The position numbers were made by a program, and so were the translations under genes. A stretch of 64,000 bases of DNA from Nocardioides iriomotensis (GTDB lineage: Bacteria > Actinomycetota > Actinomycetes > Propionibacteriales > Nocardioidaceae), in assembly GCF_004168035.1 (NCBI RefSeq), contig NZ_SDPU01000010.1, positions 1 to 64,000 on the forward strand. The letters run 5' to 3'. Below the pieces are notes generated by a model, which saw nothing but the letters and a program-made list of their open reading frames with translations, made no database searches and was not told the origin of the DNA. Below are positions 17,336-27,307 of the stretch, piece after piece. Numbering within the stretch: position 1 is the first letter of the stretch; every line of letters begins with the position of its first letter.

Positions 17336-17662
17336 ATGTGGAGCGCCTGGCTGCTGCTGCTTGCGGCGATCGGCGTCGAGGTGGCGAGCACGGCCTCGCT
17401 GCCGCGCACGCACGGCTTCCGCGACCCGTGGTGGACGTTGCTCGTGCTGGTGGGGTACGCCCTGTCGATCTGGCTGCTGGCACTGGTCATCAAGCACCTG
17501 TCGGTGTCGGTGGCCTACGCCGTGTGGTCGGGCCTCGGGACGGCGGGGATCGCCCTCATCGGGGTGCTGTTCCTCGGTGAGCGGCTCGACCTGGCCAAGG
17601 CCGCGGCCCTGGCGATGATCATCGTCGGCGTCGTCGTGCTGAATCTGCAGGGCGCGCACTGA
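17336..17662 (+). CDS. SMR-family multidrug efflux transporter
   Basis: A 108-residue small multidrug resistance protein of the EmrE/QacE type, which exports cationic drugs against protons as a dimer. Four helices are clear, and the key acidic residue in helix 1 is Glu15 (LAAIGVEVASTASLP). Family motifs VAYAVWSGLGTAGIALIG and FLGERLDLAKAAALAMI are intact. The start ATG 17336 is preceded by GGAG. An in-frame upstream start (17306) falls inside operator 2 and is unlikely. Divergent from its TetR gene. Confidence 0.95.
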   Translation: MWSAWLLLLAAIGVEVASTASLPRTHGFRDPWWTLLVLVGYALSIWLLALVIKHLSVSVAYAVWSGLGTAGIALIGVLFLGERLDLAKAAALAMIIVGVVVLNLQGAH

Positions 17663-17682
17663 GCCGAGACCGGCACAGACGC

Positions 17683-17716
17683 CGCGAGGGCGCCCCCTGA
17701 CGGGGACGCCCTCGCG
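17683..17716. terminator. Bidirectional terminator between SMR gene and clpC
   Basis: CGCGAGGGCG (17683-17692) and CGCCCTCGCG (17707-17716) form a perfect 10-bp stem, extended inside by CCCC/GGGG. It is followed on the plus strand by a T-rich stretch (TTGTCTCGTGCTT). Placed between two convergent genes. Confidence 0.75.
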
Positions 17717-17733
17717 TTGTCTCGTGCTTCGGG

Positions 17734-20271
<2,538 letters not shown>

Positions 20272-20367
20272 CGCTCCTTGCCATCACCCCGGGGGTGCTT
20301 CCGGGGCCGTGTCACGTGCCCGTGTGCCTGCTTGCAGTCTGTCGCACGTCCACGGGGTCAGTCTGAG

Positions 20368-20390
20368 GTGTGCGCACGAATGGCGCACAC
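20368..20390. promoter_or_regulatory. 8-7-8 inverted repeat in the clpC leader
   Basis: GTGTGCGC (20368-20375), 7-nt spacer, GCGCACAC (20383-20390), perfect arms. It lies just downstream of the proposed clpC start point, so it could be a repressor site or leader hairpin. The geometry recalls HspR sites (N7 spacer) but the sequence does not match. Confidence 0.5.
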
Positions 20391-20410
20391 CCTGTCCAAC
20401 CCCTGTTCCC

Positions 20411-20416
20411 ACCCTA
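20411..20416 (-). promoter_or_regulatory. Possible clpC -10 element
   Basis: TAGGGT on the minus strand. The ClgR-type box is centred about 39 bp upstream of it, a good place for an activator. Confidence 0.45.
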
Positions 20417-20443
20417 CGTGTTCCGACACATGCCGGGTAACGG

Positions 20444-20461
20444 CTTCGCCCTCAGCGAACA
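20444..20461 (-). promoter_or_regulatory. ClgR-type operator upstream of clpC
   Basis: On the minus strand TGTTCGCTGAGGGCGAAG matches the ClgR consensus I recall for actinomycetes (WNNWCGCYNANRGCGWWS) at every position. ClgR activates clp genes. The box sits 173-190 bp before the clpC start codon, within the 252-bp gap after lsr2. The remaining gap shows nothing else I can name. Confidence 0.65.
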
Positions 20462-20523
20462 GGGGGTTCCCGGACTAGTCAGACGGGGGCAAGGAGCGGC
20501 CCGGAAGGAGCTGTGCCGGCGGC

Positions 20524-20874
20524 TCAGTGAGCGGCGTCGTAGGCCTCGCGGACCTCGGCGGCCACCCGGCCTCGCTCGGGGACCTCCCAGCCGTTGTCGC
20601 GGGCCCAGGCGCGGATCTCGGCGGGGGTGGCCCCGCCGGCGCCGGCTGCGCCGTTGGCGCGCGCCGCCTGTGCGGCACCCTGGCCGCGCCTGCGCCGCCC
20701 GCCGGTGCGCCTCCCGTGCCCGACGTACAGGGCAAGGGCGTCGCGCAGGGCGGCGGCGTGCTTGTCGTTGAGGTCGATCTCGTAGTCGACCCCGTCGAGC
20801 CCGAACGTCACGGTCTCGTCGGCGTCACTGCCGTCGAGGTCGTCGACCAGTACCACGTTGACCCGCTGCGCCAT
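20524..20874 (-). CDS. lsr2: Lsr2 nucleoid-associated xenogeneic silencer
   Basis: A 116-residue H-NS-like protein. The N-terminal oligomerisation domain is MAQRVNVVLVDDLDGSDADE...YEIDLNDKHAAAL, then a basic linker (GHGRRTGGRRRRG). The C-terminal AT-rich DNA-binding domain is ATPAEIRAWARDNGWEVPER followed by the minor-groove RGR. It silences AT-rich, often foreign, DNA. The start is ATG 20874 after GGGAAAGG. Order clpC-lsr2-lysS is the conserved actinobacterial one. Its own leader is strikingly AT-rich for this genome. Confidence 0.96.
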   Translation of the reverse strand: MAQRVNVVLVDDLDGSDADETVTFGLDGVDYEIDLNDKHAAALRDALALYVGHGRRTGGRRRRGQGAAQAARANGAAGAGGATPAEIRAWARDNGWEVPERGRVAAEVREAYDAAH

Positions 20875-20930
20875 TTCTCGAGCCTTTCCCATATTTCGGT
20901 CGAAAGTCCGGTCGTCTCCCGATGCCGAGG

Positions 20931-20936
20931 ACATTA
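20931..20936 (-). promoter_or_regulatory. lsr2 -10 element in an AT-rich leader
   Basis: TAATGT on the minus strand, about 57 nt before ATG 20874. A TTTCG-GT-CGAAA palindrome (20894-20905) lies in the transcribed leader. The stretch 20875-20990 is much more AT-rich than its surroundings. Confidence 0.5.
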
Positions 20937-20940
20937 GCGC

Positions 20941-20962
20941 AGCATTTAATTCGAGAAATGCT
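20941..20962 (-). terminator. Hairpin after lysS
   Basis: AGCATTT, 8-nt loop, AAATGCT: perfect 7-bp arms just beyond the lysS stop and just upstream of the lsr2 -10. It could end lysS transcription or be a protein site. Confidence 0.45.
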
Positions 20963-20989
20963 GAATCCACATTTCCCGAATTGCCCGGT

Positions 20990-22489
20990 CTATTCCGGTC
21001 GGAGCAACGGGAACAGGATCGTCTCGCGGATCGAGGCGCCGGTGAGCAGCATGATCAGCCGGTCGACGCCGATGCCGATGCCGCCTGCGGGCGGCATGCC
21101 GAACTCCATCGCGCGCAGGAAGGTCTCGTCGAGCTCCATCGCCTCGGGGTCGCCCTGCGCCGCCATCATCGACTGCTGGACGAGCCGCTCACGCTGGATC
21201 ACCGGGTCGTTGAGCTCGGAGTACGCCGCGCCCAGCTCGACACCGTTGATGATCAAGTCCCACGCCTCGTTCAGGCCAGGCACCGAGCGGTGCGGCTTGG
21301 CGAGCGGCTTGACCTTCTCGGGATAGTCCATGACGAACGTCGGCTGGATGAGCGAGTCCTCGACGAGCTGCTCGAACAGCTCGACCACGATCTCGGGCGC
21401 CTCCCAGCCGTCCTGGAGCTCCACGTCGTGCTTGGCGGCGAGCTCGCGCAGGGTCGCCTCGTCGGTGTCGACGTCGACGGTCGTGCCGGTCGCCTCCGAC
21501 ACCAGCTCGAGGATCGGCGCCTCGCGCCACTCGCCGTGCAGGTCGATGACGGTGCCGTCCCGGCCGACGACCTCCGGCGAGCCGAGGGCCCGGTGCGCGC
21601 CGCGCACCATCGCCTTGGCCAGCTCGATCATCGTGTGCTGGTCGCCGTACGCCTCGTAGGCCTCGAGCATCGAGAACTCCGCCGCGTGCGTGGAGTCGAT
21701 GCCCTCGTTGCGGAAGGTGCGGCCGATCTCGTAGACCCGGTCGACGCCGCCGATCATCGCCCGCTTGAGATCCAGCTCGAGCGCGATGCGCAGCAGCATC
21801 TCCTGGTCGAGCGCGTTGAGGTGCGTGCGGAACGGGCGCGCGGCCGCTCCGCCGTTGGTGAGCTGGAGGATCGGCGTCTCGACCTCGACGTACTCGCGGG
21901 TGTCGAGCGTCGCACGCAGCGACTTCAGCACCGTCGCCTTGGCGCGGACCATCTCCCGCGGCTCCGGCCGCAGCATCATGTCGACGTACCGCAGCCGCAC
22001 CCGCGCCTCGTCCGACAGCGGCCGGTGCTCGTTGGGCAGCGGCCGCAGCGTCTTGGCCGCGACCCGCCACGTCTTCGCCTGGATCGACAGCTCACCACGA
22101 CGGCTGGTGACCACCTCACCGCGCACCGCCAGCAGGTCCCCCAGGTCGACGAGCGCCTTGAAGTCGGCCAGCGCGTCCTCGCCGACGTCCGCGAGCGACA
22201 GCATCACCTGCAGCTCCGTGCCGTCGCCCTCCCGCAGCCGGACGAAGCAGAGCTTGCCGGTGTTGCGGAGGAACATCACCCGCCCCGCCACCGCGACCTC
22301 GTCACCGGTGTGGGCGTCGGGCTCGAGCCCCGCGTCGTCGTACTTCGCACGGATCTCGGCGAGCGCGTGGGTGCGGTCGACGGCAACCGGGTAGGCGCCG
22401 GGGCCCGACTCGATCAGGCGTGACCGCTTGTCCCGGCGCACGCGCATCTGCTCGGGCAGGTCGTCGCTTTCCGGCTCCTGCGTGCTCAC
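20990..22489 (-). CDS. lysS: Lysyl-tRNA synthetase (class II)
   Basis: A 499-residue class II synthetase. The N-terminal OB fold binds the anticodon (VAVAGRVMFLRNTGKLCFVRL). Motif 2 is RTFRNEGIDSTHAAEFSMLE and motif 3 is GIGIGVDRLIMLLTG. It also has the HPF-type pattern typical of LysRS (GGAAARPFRTHLNALDQEML, cut from ILQLTNGG). Full length. The start is GTG 22489, which overlaps the stop of the upstream membrane protein gene as GTGA, so lysS is translationally coupled to a surface gene; in mycobacteria lysS follows a different short gene. Confidence 0.97.
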   Translation of the reverse strand: MSTQEPESDDLPEQMRVRRDKRSRLIESGPGAYPVAVDRTHALAEIRAKYDDAGLEPDAHTGDEVAVAGRVMFLRNTGKLCFVRLREGDGTELQVMLSLADVGEDALADFKALVDLGDLLAVRGEVVTSRRGELSIQAKTWRVAAKTLRPLPNEHRPLSDEARVRLRYVDMMLRPEPREMVRAKATVLKSLRATLDTREYVEVETPILQLTNGGAAARPFRTHLNALDQEMLLRIALELDLKRAMIGGVDRVYEIGRTFRNEGIDSTHAAEFSMLEAYEAYGDQHTMIELAKAMVRGAHRALGSPEVVGRDGTVIDLHGEWREAPILELVSEATGTTVDVDTDEATLRELAAKHDVELQDGWEAPEIVVELFEQLVEDSLIQPTFVMDYPEKVKPLAKPHRSVPGLNEAWDLIINGVELGAAYSELNDPVIQRERLVQQSMMAAQGDPEAMELDETFLRAMEFGMPPAGGIGIGVDRLIMLLTGASIRETILFPLLRPE

Positions 22490-24042
22490 GTGGTCACGAC
22501 CTCACGTCGGCCGGTCTCCTCGATCTCGTGCTCCATCTCGCGCTCGATCTCGTCCACGATCGCCGAGCCGAGCAGCCCGGAAGGTCGCAGGAAGTACCAC
22601 GCCAGGATCGCGAACGCGAGCGATCCGGCCACCCACGTTGCGGTGGCCGAGATCGGCAGGTCCCACCACCACTCACGACCTCGATCGAGGTTGATCCCAC
22701 CGACGTCGAGCCCGGTGACGTACCGGCGGATCTGGGTATGGAGCGCCAACGACTGCGCCAGACCAAGTGCTGCCGTCGCCAGAACTGCCTGGAAGCGCGT
22801 GAAGGGACTGGCCACCACACGGCGGGAGAGCATCGAGACTCCTGTGAGGATCACGAGGAGCGGCAGAAGGTACCGGGGCTGGAAGCCCGTCCCGACCTTT
22901 GCGCCGGAAAGCCCCAACATGACGAGGGGGTAGAGAATCATTGCGACACCGACGCCGGACACCGCGAAGACCTTGGCGGGGAACATCTCCCGCCACGATC
23001 CGAACACGTAGACCGCCCACGCGGTCGTGGCACTGAAACCGACGAGCGCAGGGAACGGTGTGTCGAGCCATCCGGCGCTCGCCATGAACCCGAAACCCAG
23101 GCTGCCGGCCCACAGGACAGGAAGCTGCTGAAGGTTGGCCACGGCAATCTGATGCCACGGGAGGACCTTCTTGGGCTCGATTCCGAATCCGCCAGAGACG
23201 ACGACCGTGGCCTGCCCCGACGTGAGGAAGAACCAGGCGGAAATGGCCAGACCTGCCGCGGCCACGACGACCAGCGTCTTGTTCGCCAGCAGCTCCTTCC
23301 AGCGCATGAGAAGGACGAGGCCAATGCCTCCGATCGTGAACAAGGCAGCATCGCCGCGTGAACCTGATGCCATCAGGACCCCGACGACGAACAGCGCGAG
23401 CAGCGCGACGCGTCGTCGTCCCCGCACCTCGAAAGCCGCATAGAGAGCGGGCCACACGACCGCTGACCCAGCAATCGCCCACGAGCTCGGGTTGGTCGAG
23501 GCGAAGAGCGTCATGCCCAGCGGGACCGAGGTGATCAGGATGGGGACCGCGCCCAGCGGCTTCAAACGACGGGGCAGCGCAGCGATCAAGGAGCCGATCA
23601 CGACGGTCAGCAGCACGCCGTTGAAGACTCGCATCAGCAGGGTCGAGCTGTAGAGATCGCCCGTGATCAACAGGTGCATGGTCGCGTAGAACAGCGGGGG
23701 GTAGGAGTCGGTGTTCCAGTTGCCGACCCCCGTCGCCTTCCCGGGCAGCATGTCATCCGAGAGCCCCTCCTGACAGCCGGCACTAATGTCGGAGTCCTGC
23801 GAGAAGCACGGTGCGGCTGGGACCTCGGCCGGCGGACGGCGCAGCGACGGCTCGCCGGGGACGGTGGGGCACGAACCGTCGCCGAAGCACCAGATGGACG
23901 CCATGTGGTAGTTGTCGTCCGGCGCGGAGCCCGGCGCGGATGCCAGGGCCCAGCTGATCAGGGTCAGCGCCCCCGCGACCACCATGATCCAGGCATGCGG
24001 ACGCAAGCGCGCTCTCTTCGTACGTGTCCGCTCGTTCTGCAC
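22486..24042 (-). CDS. DUF2142 family polytopic membrane protein
   Basis: A 518-residue protein with about 11-12 helices. After helix 1 comes the DUF2142-type acidic/His loop (ASAPGSAPDDNYHMASIWCF). A large extracytoplasmic loop holds three to four Cys, then many helices; the tail is acidic and cytosolic (IVDEIEREMEHEIEETGRRE). DUF2142 proteins accompany surface polysaccharide and teichoic acid gene sets and resemble GT-C enzymes that use lipid-linked sugars. GTG 24042 follows TAGGCT by 6 nt, so leaderless. Next gene upstream is the RgpF-type protein. Confidence 0.87.
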   Translation of the reverse strand: MQNERTRTKRARLRPHAWIMVVAGALTLISWALASAPGSAPDDNYHMASIWCFGDGSCPTVPGEPSLRRPPAEVPAAPCFSQDSDISAGCQEGLSDDMLPGKATGVGNWNTDSYPPLFYATMHLLITGDLYSSTLLMRVFNGVLLTVVIGSLIAALPRRLKPLGAVPILITSVPLGMTLFASTNPSSWAIAGSAVVWPALYAAFEVRGRRRVALLALFVVGVLMASGSRGDAALFTIGGIGLVLLMRWKELLANKTLVVVAAAGLAISAWFFLTSGQATVVVSGGFGIEPKKVLPWHQIAVANLQQLPVLWAGSLGFGFMASAGWLDTPFPALVGFSATTAWAVYVFGSWREMFPAKVFAVSGVGVAMILYPLVMLGLSGAKVGTGFQPRYLLPLLVILTGVSMLSRRVVASPFTRFQAVLATAALGLAQSLALHTQIRRYVTGLDVGGINLDRGREWWWDLPISATATWVAGSLAFAILAWYFLRPSGLLGSAIVDEIEREMEHEIEETGRREVVTT

Positions 24043-24048
24043 CCCGCG

Positions 24049-24054
24049 AGCCTA
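24049..24054 (-). promoter_or_regulatory. -10 element of leaderless DUF2142 gene
   Basis: TAGGCT on the minus strand, 6 nt before GTG 24042. Would also feed lysS. Confidence 0.6.
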
Positions 24055-24104
24055 GTCGTTGCGCCCCGGCCGACAGGAACGGGGCCAGAGCGGGCCGAAG
24101 CCTG

Positions 24105-26666
24105 CTACGCGCTCACCGGGGGCAGGCTGACGTCGCCCTCCCGCACGAGGCGGACGAGACGGGCGGCGTTGTCGGTGTCGCCGAACGCCTCGACGTCGTA
24201 TCCGCTGCGTCCGCCCTGATCCGGGGTCTCGAGCAGACCAGGGTCGGCGTCGACGCTGTCGAGGAACGCCGTCAACGTGTCCACCATGAGAGTTCGCGGG
24301 CCGGCGAGCGCGGTGGCGGGGGGCAGCAGGAAGGACTCGCGGCTCGCGGGGAGGTTGAGGAGAACCACTCGCCGACGCAGGAGCGTCGCCTCCAAGGCGG
24401 CGTCGGCACCGTCGGTGACCACGACGTCGGCGGCGCGGAGCAGCGGCTCGACGAGGGGGTGCTCATGCCGGTCGAACGCGAGGGCGCCGAGCGGTTCGAG
24501 GACCTGGCTGAGCCGCCGGTGCCGGTCCCCGGGCCGGTCCTGGTAGCCGAGGACATAGTCGTGTTGCTCGCACCAGGAAACGAGTCTTGCGAGCTCCTCG
24601 GAAGAGGGTCCGCGATCCCCCACCAGGCGCCTCCCTGCGGCGTGCGGCAGGAACAGCATGAGGCGCCGGGCCCCGGCTGCGTCGCGCACACGTGTCTCCT
24701 CGGCCCGCAGGTCGGGAGGGAGGTCGTCGAGCTCGCGCAGCAGCAGGTCGTGACGCGGTGCGCCGGACACGACCAGTCGCGACTGGTCGACGACGCCCGC
24801 GAACGCGGCCGCCGCCAGTGCGTCGTGGTGCGACGAGGCGACCACGAGCGTGAGACGTGCGGCGTCCTCGGCGGTCGTGGTGTCCTTGTCCGCCACCACC
24901 CTCGCCGGCTGCTCGAGGCGCGCGGCGGCGCTCACGAGGACGAAGCGGTGTCGACGCGGGGAGATGGGGAACGGGACGCTGACGCGGGGTGTCTGCGCGA
25001 GGAAGAAGGTCCGTGACCGGAACGCCGCGTCCTGCCCCTCGGCACTGCGCAGGGGAACGACCTGAACGTTCTCGCCGTCGAGGTCGACGCGCGCCTCACG
25101 ACTGAGGATCACTTTGCGGACCGCCGGGTCGTGCCGCACCTGCTCGAAGACGGCCCGCTGGTCGCTCGACAGGTGCCCCGTCGTCACGTCGACCGGGAAC
25201 GCCCACCAGTGGTCGTACATGGGGGCCAGCCGGTCCTGCTCCGCCACGTGCCACCAGCTGAGCGGGCGGTGGTTCACCAGCTCGCCGCTGTCGCCGACTG
25301 TCAGCGAGAAGCTGCGTCGCAATCGGTCGTCGGGCGAGACCCGCGCAAGGTTGCGCTCGAGCACCTCCAGGTGCGCGTCAGGCACCTCTGCGGAGATCCG
25401 GTCCTTCCACCTGGCCAGGTCTGGGACGTCGCGGCTGTTCTCCGACAGGAAGTTTCTCTTCAGGAGAGGGAACCCCATCGCAAGCAGGTCGAAGTACTGC
25501 TCGGTGTACAGCGGGTGAAACGGATAGAGGTCGGGGATGAAGGTGTCGACCTCGAAGCCTCGGCACATCAGGTACCGGCTCAGCCCGATCTCGTACTTGT
25601 AGATGACAAGGTGCTTGTCCGATTGCCGGGTGACCGCGTCGAGCCTTCGACGGAACCCACGGTCGCGGTGGACCCGAGCCCGGAACGCCAAGAAGTACGA
25701 GCTGACGTGCAGGTGGTCCATGTCGTCCATGGTCCGCTCGCCGATCATCGTTGCCTTCGCATCGGCGAGCGGCAGCGGCTCGCCCCCGTTGGAGTGCCGG
25801 ACGAAGTCGTGCCGCGTCGCCTGGAGACCCCACCAGTCGCACGTCCGGCGGTCCATCTCCGCGAAGACGCCGTCGAGCGGACGGATCAGGAAGCCGCTGT
25901 CGTTCACCAGGACCAGCTCGTCGTACCCGTCGATGACGTCCCAGCCCACCAGGTCGCGCGCCAGCATCGAGTAGGACCCGAAGTCGTAGGCGCCGTGGCT
26001 CTTCGCCCAGGCGCCCTTCGTGACGTGCGCCAACTTGTCGAGCTCGCCCGGCTTCAGATATCCGTCGGCGAGGTAGTAGACGTCGGCGAACCGACTCAGT
26101 TCCGTGACGTAGGCGACCACGTAGTCGTCGACGACGCCATGCGGGTCGTAGCCTGCGAACAGGCAGATCCGTCTCGGTTCCTGTTCGGGGACGAACGAGA
26201 CCGGGTTTGTGGCCACCTCGACGGGCGGCAGCGGTTCGTGACCGAGGCGGCGTCCGACCAGCGCGTAGTGGAGCAACGGGTCGACGTCGTCGGCCGCGGG
26301 GTCCAGGTACTCCGTCCAGTACCACCACACGTCGAACTCGCGACTGGGGTTGCGCAACCTTCGCCAACCCTCGTCGACGAAGTGCTCAAGGGCGTCGAGC
26401 CGCTGCTTCGCGACCTCGCGGTTGGCTTTGGTGTAGGCACGTGCCTGGAACAGTCCGCTCATCCGGAGGACCGCCAGCTCGCACCGGCGCTGTACGTCCT
26501 CGGTGACGGTCGGTGTCGTTTCCTCGTCGGCAACCTCGACGGGCGACAAACCACGTCGCAGGGCCCGACGCAGCACCTGGGCCGGTCGACCCTCGGGGTC
26601 CGTGCGCGCAGCAGACCAGCGTTCCACGAGGTCCAGCCACGCCGTGCCGAACTGCTCCGGTGTCAA
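24105..26666 (-). CDS. RgpF (rhamnan synthesis F)-type protein fused to a degenerate TagF-like domain
   Basis: An 853-residue cytosolic protein. Residues ~1-100 are helical. Residues ~105-148 hold a short module (REFDVWWYWTEYLDP..., DPLLHYALVGRRLGHEPLP) also found in two other proteins here. Residues ~165-470 match RgpF (ICLFAGYDPHGVVDDYVVAY, ELVLVNDSGFLIRPL, DWWGLQATRH). The C-terminal ~300 residues follow the TagF glycerophosphotransferase fold (DQSRLVVSGAPRHDLLLREL, AADVVVTDGADAALEATLL), but WHGTP reads AQTP and the second catalytic His is missing. Probably assembles a rhamnose-type or teichoic surface polymer. Coupled by ATGA to the coiled-coil gene. Confidence 0.85.
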   Translation of the reverse strand: MTPEQFGTAWLDLVERWSAARTDPEGRPAQVLRRALRRGLSPVEVADEETTPTVTEDVQRRCELAVLRMSGLFQARAYTKANREVAKQRLDALEHFVDEGWRRLRNPSREFDVWWYWTEYLDPAADDVDPLLHYALVGRRLGHEPLPPVEVATNPVSFVPEQEPRRICLFAGYDPHGVVDDYVVAYVTELSRFADVYYLADGYLKPGELDKLAHVTKGAWAKSHGAYDFGSYSMLARDLVGWDVIDGYDELVLVNDSGFLIRPLDGVFAEMDRRTCDWWGLQATRHDFVRHSNGGEPLPLADAKATMIGERTMDDMDHLHVSSYFLAFRARVHRDRGFRRRLDAVTRQSDKHLVIYKYEIGLSRYLMCRGFEVDTFIPDLYPFHPLYTEQYFDLLAMGFPLLKRNFLSENSRDVPDLARWKDRISAEVPDAHLEVLERNLARVSPDDRLRRSFSLTVGDSGELVNHRPLSWWHVAEQDRLAPMYDHWWAFPVDVTTGHLSSDQRAVFEQVRHDPAVRKVILSREARVDLDGENVQVVPLRSAEGQDAAFRSRTFFLAQTPRVSVPFPISPRRHRFVLVSAAARLEQPARVVADKDTTTAEDAARLTLVVASSHHDALAAAAFAGVVDQSRLVVSGAPRHDLLLRELDDLPPDLRAEETRVRDAAGARRLMLFLPHAAGRRLVGDRGPSSEELARLVSWCEQHDYVLGYQDRPGDRHRRLSQVLEPLGALAFDRHEHPLVEPLLRAADVVVTDGADAALEATLLRRRVVLLNLPASRESFLLPPATALAGPRTLMVDTLTAFLDSVDADPGLLETPDQGGRSGYDVEAFGDTDNAARLVRLVREGDVSLPPVSA

Positions 26667-27229
26667 GAGTGGAGCTTCTTCCTCTTGTGCTTCACCGGCG
26701 GCGCATCACCGCTCTCGAGGGCATGAACGAGCGGGTTGACACTGGCGCCCTCGAGGTCACTGTGGCTTCGCAGGTACCGGCGAAGGACGAAGTTGGGGGA
26801 TGGGTCGCGGTCCTCGCGGTAACCGTTGCGCAGGAAGTGGAGGGCAGGCTCGATGCCCGCCTCGGCGACGTCGAGATTCTTGCGCAGGTACCAGCCCGGC
26901 CAGAAGTAGAGGGACTGGCGCAGAAGGCTGACCTGGGTCCACTCGGTCGACGACGGAAGCTTCCGGTCGGTGAGCCGAGCGCGGCGCCCCTTGAGGCGCT
27001 GCCGGGTGTGTCGGACCAGCGCATCGGACAGGGCCTTCGCCAAGATGTCCGCCTCGCGGTCGGCCTTGGCACGACCGCGCCGCAGCTTCGCGACCTTCTC
27101 CGCCTCCGCCTCGAGGTCCTCGCGCGCCTTGGCCAGCTCCAGACGGGTCAGCCGGAGCTCCTCGAGCACCTCGGCATGCACCGTCTGCGGCACGCTGCCG
27201 CCGACGTCCTCACTGCCTGCCACGGACAA
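26663..27229 (-). CDS. Coiled-coil protein with two surface-polymer modules
   Basis: A 188-residue protein. Residues ~18-75 form a charged coiled coil (ELRLTRLELAKAREDLEAEA). The second half has a module with pattern W-Y-L-x3-L-D-V-A-x-A-G-x-x-P-x-x-H-F-x3-G-x4-R-x-P-x-P-x-F (FWPGWYLRKNLDV...) and a weaker repeat (RRYLRSHSDLEGASVNPLVH). The same module lies in the next gene and in the 1054-residue glycosyltransferase. The start is TTG 27229 after GAGGGGG; GTG 27223 is possible. It may be a scaffold for polymer enzymes (inference). It overlaps the RgpF-type gene by four bases. Confidence 0.75.
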   Translation of the reverse strand: MSVAGSEDVGGSVPQTVHAEVLEELRLTRLELAKAREDLEAEAEKVAKLRRGRAKADREADILAKALSDALVRHTRQRLKGRRARLTDRKLPSSTEWTQVSLLRQSLYFWPGWYLRKNLDVAEAGIEPALHFLRNGYREDRDPSPNFVLRRYLRSHSDLEGASVNPLVHALESGDAPPVKHKRKKLHS

Positions 27230-27262
27230 CGACGCCCCCTCTTCTGCTTCGGACGACCGACG

Positions 27263-27268
27263 ACGCTA
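27263..27268 (-). promoter_or_regulatory. -10 element for the surface-gene pair
   Basis: TAGCGT on the minus strand, about 35 nt before TTG 27229, with a ribosome site between. The 78-bp gap also has a GTGCTCGCTTCGCTCC stretch (27284-27299) of the interspersed-repeat type. Confidence 0.45.
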
Positions 27269-27307
27269 ACACGACGGACTTCTCGTGCTCGCTTCGCTCC
27301 CCGGCTC

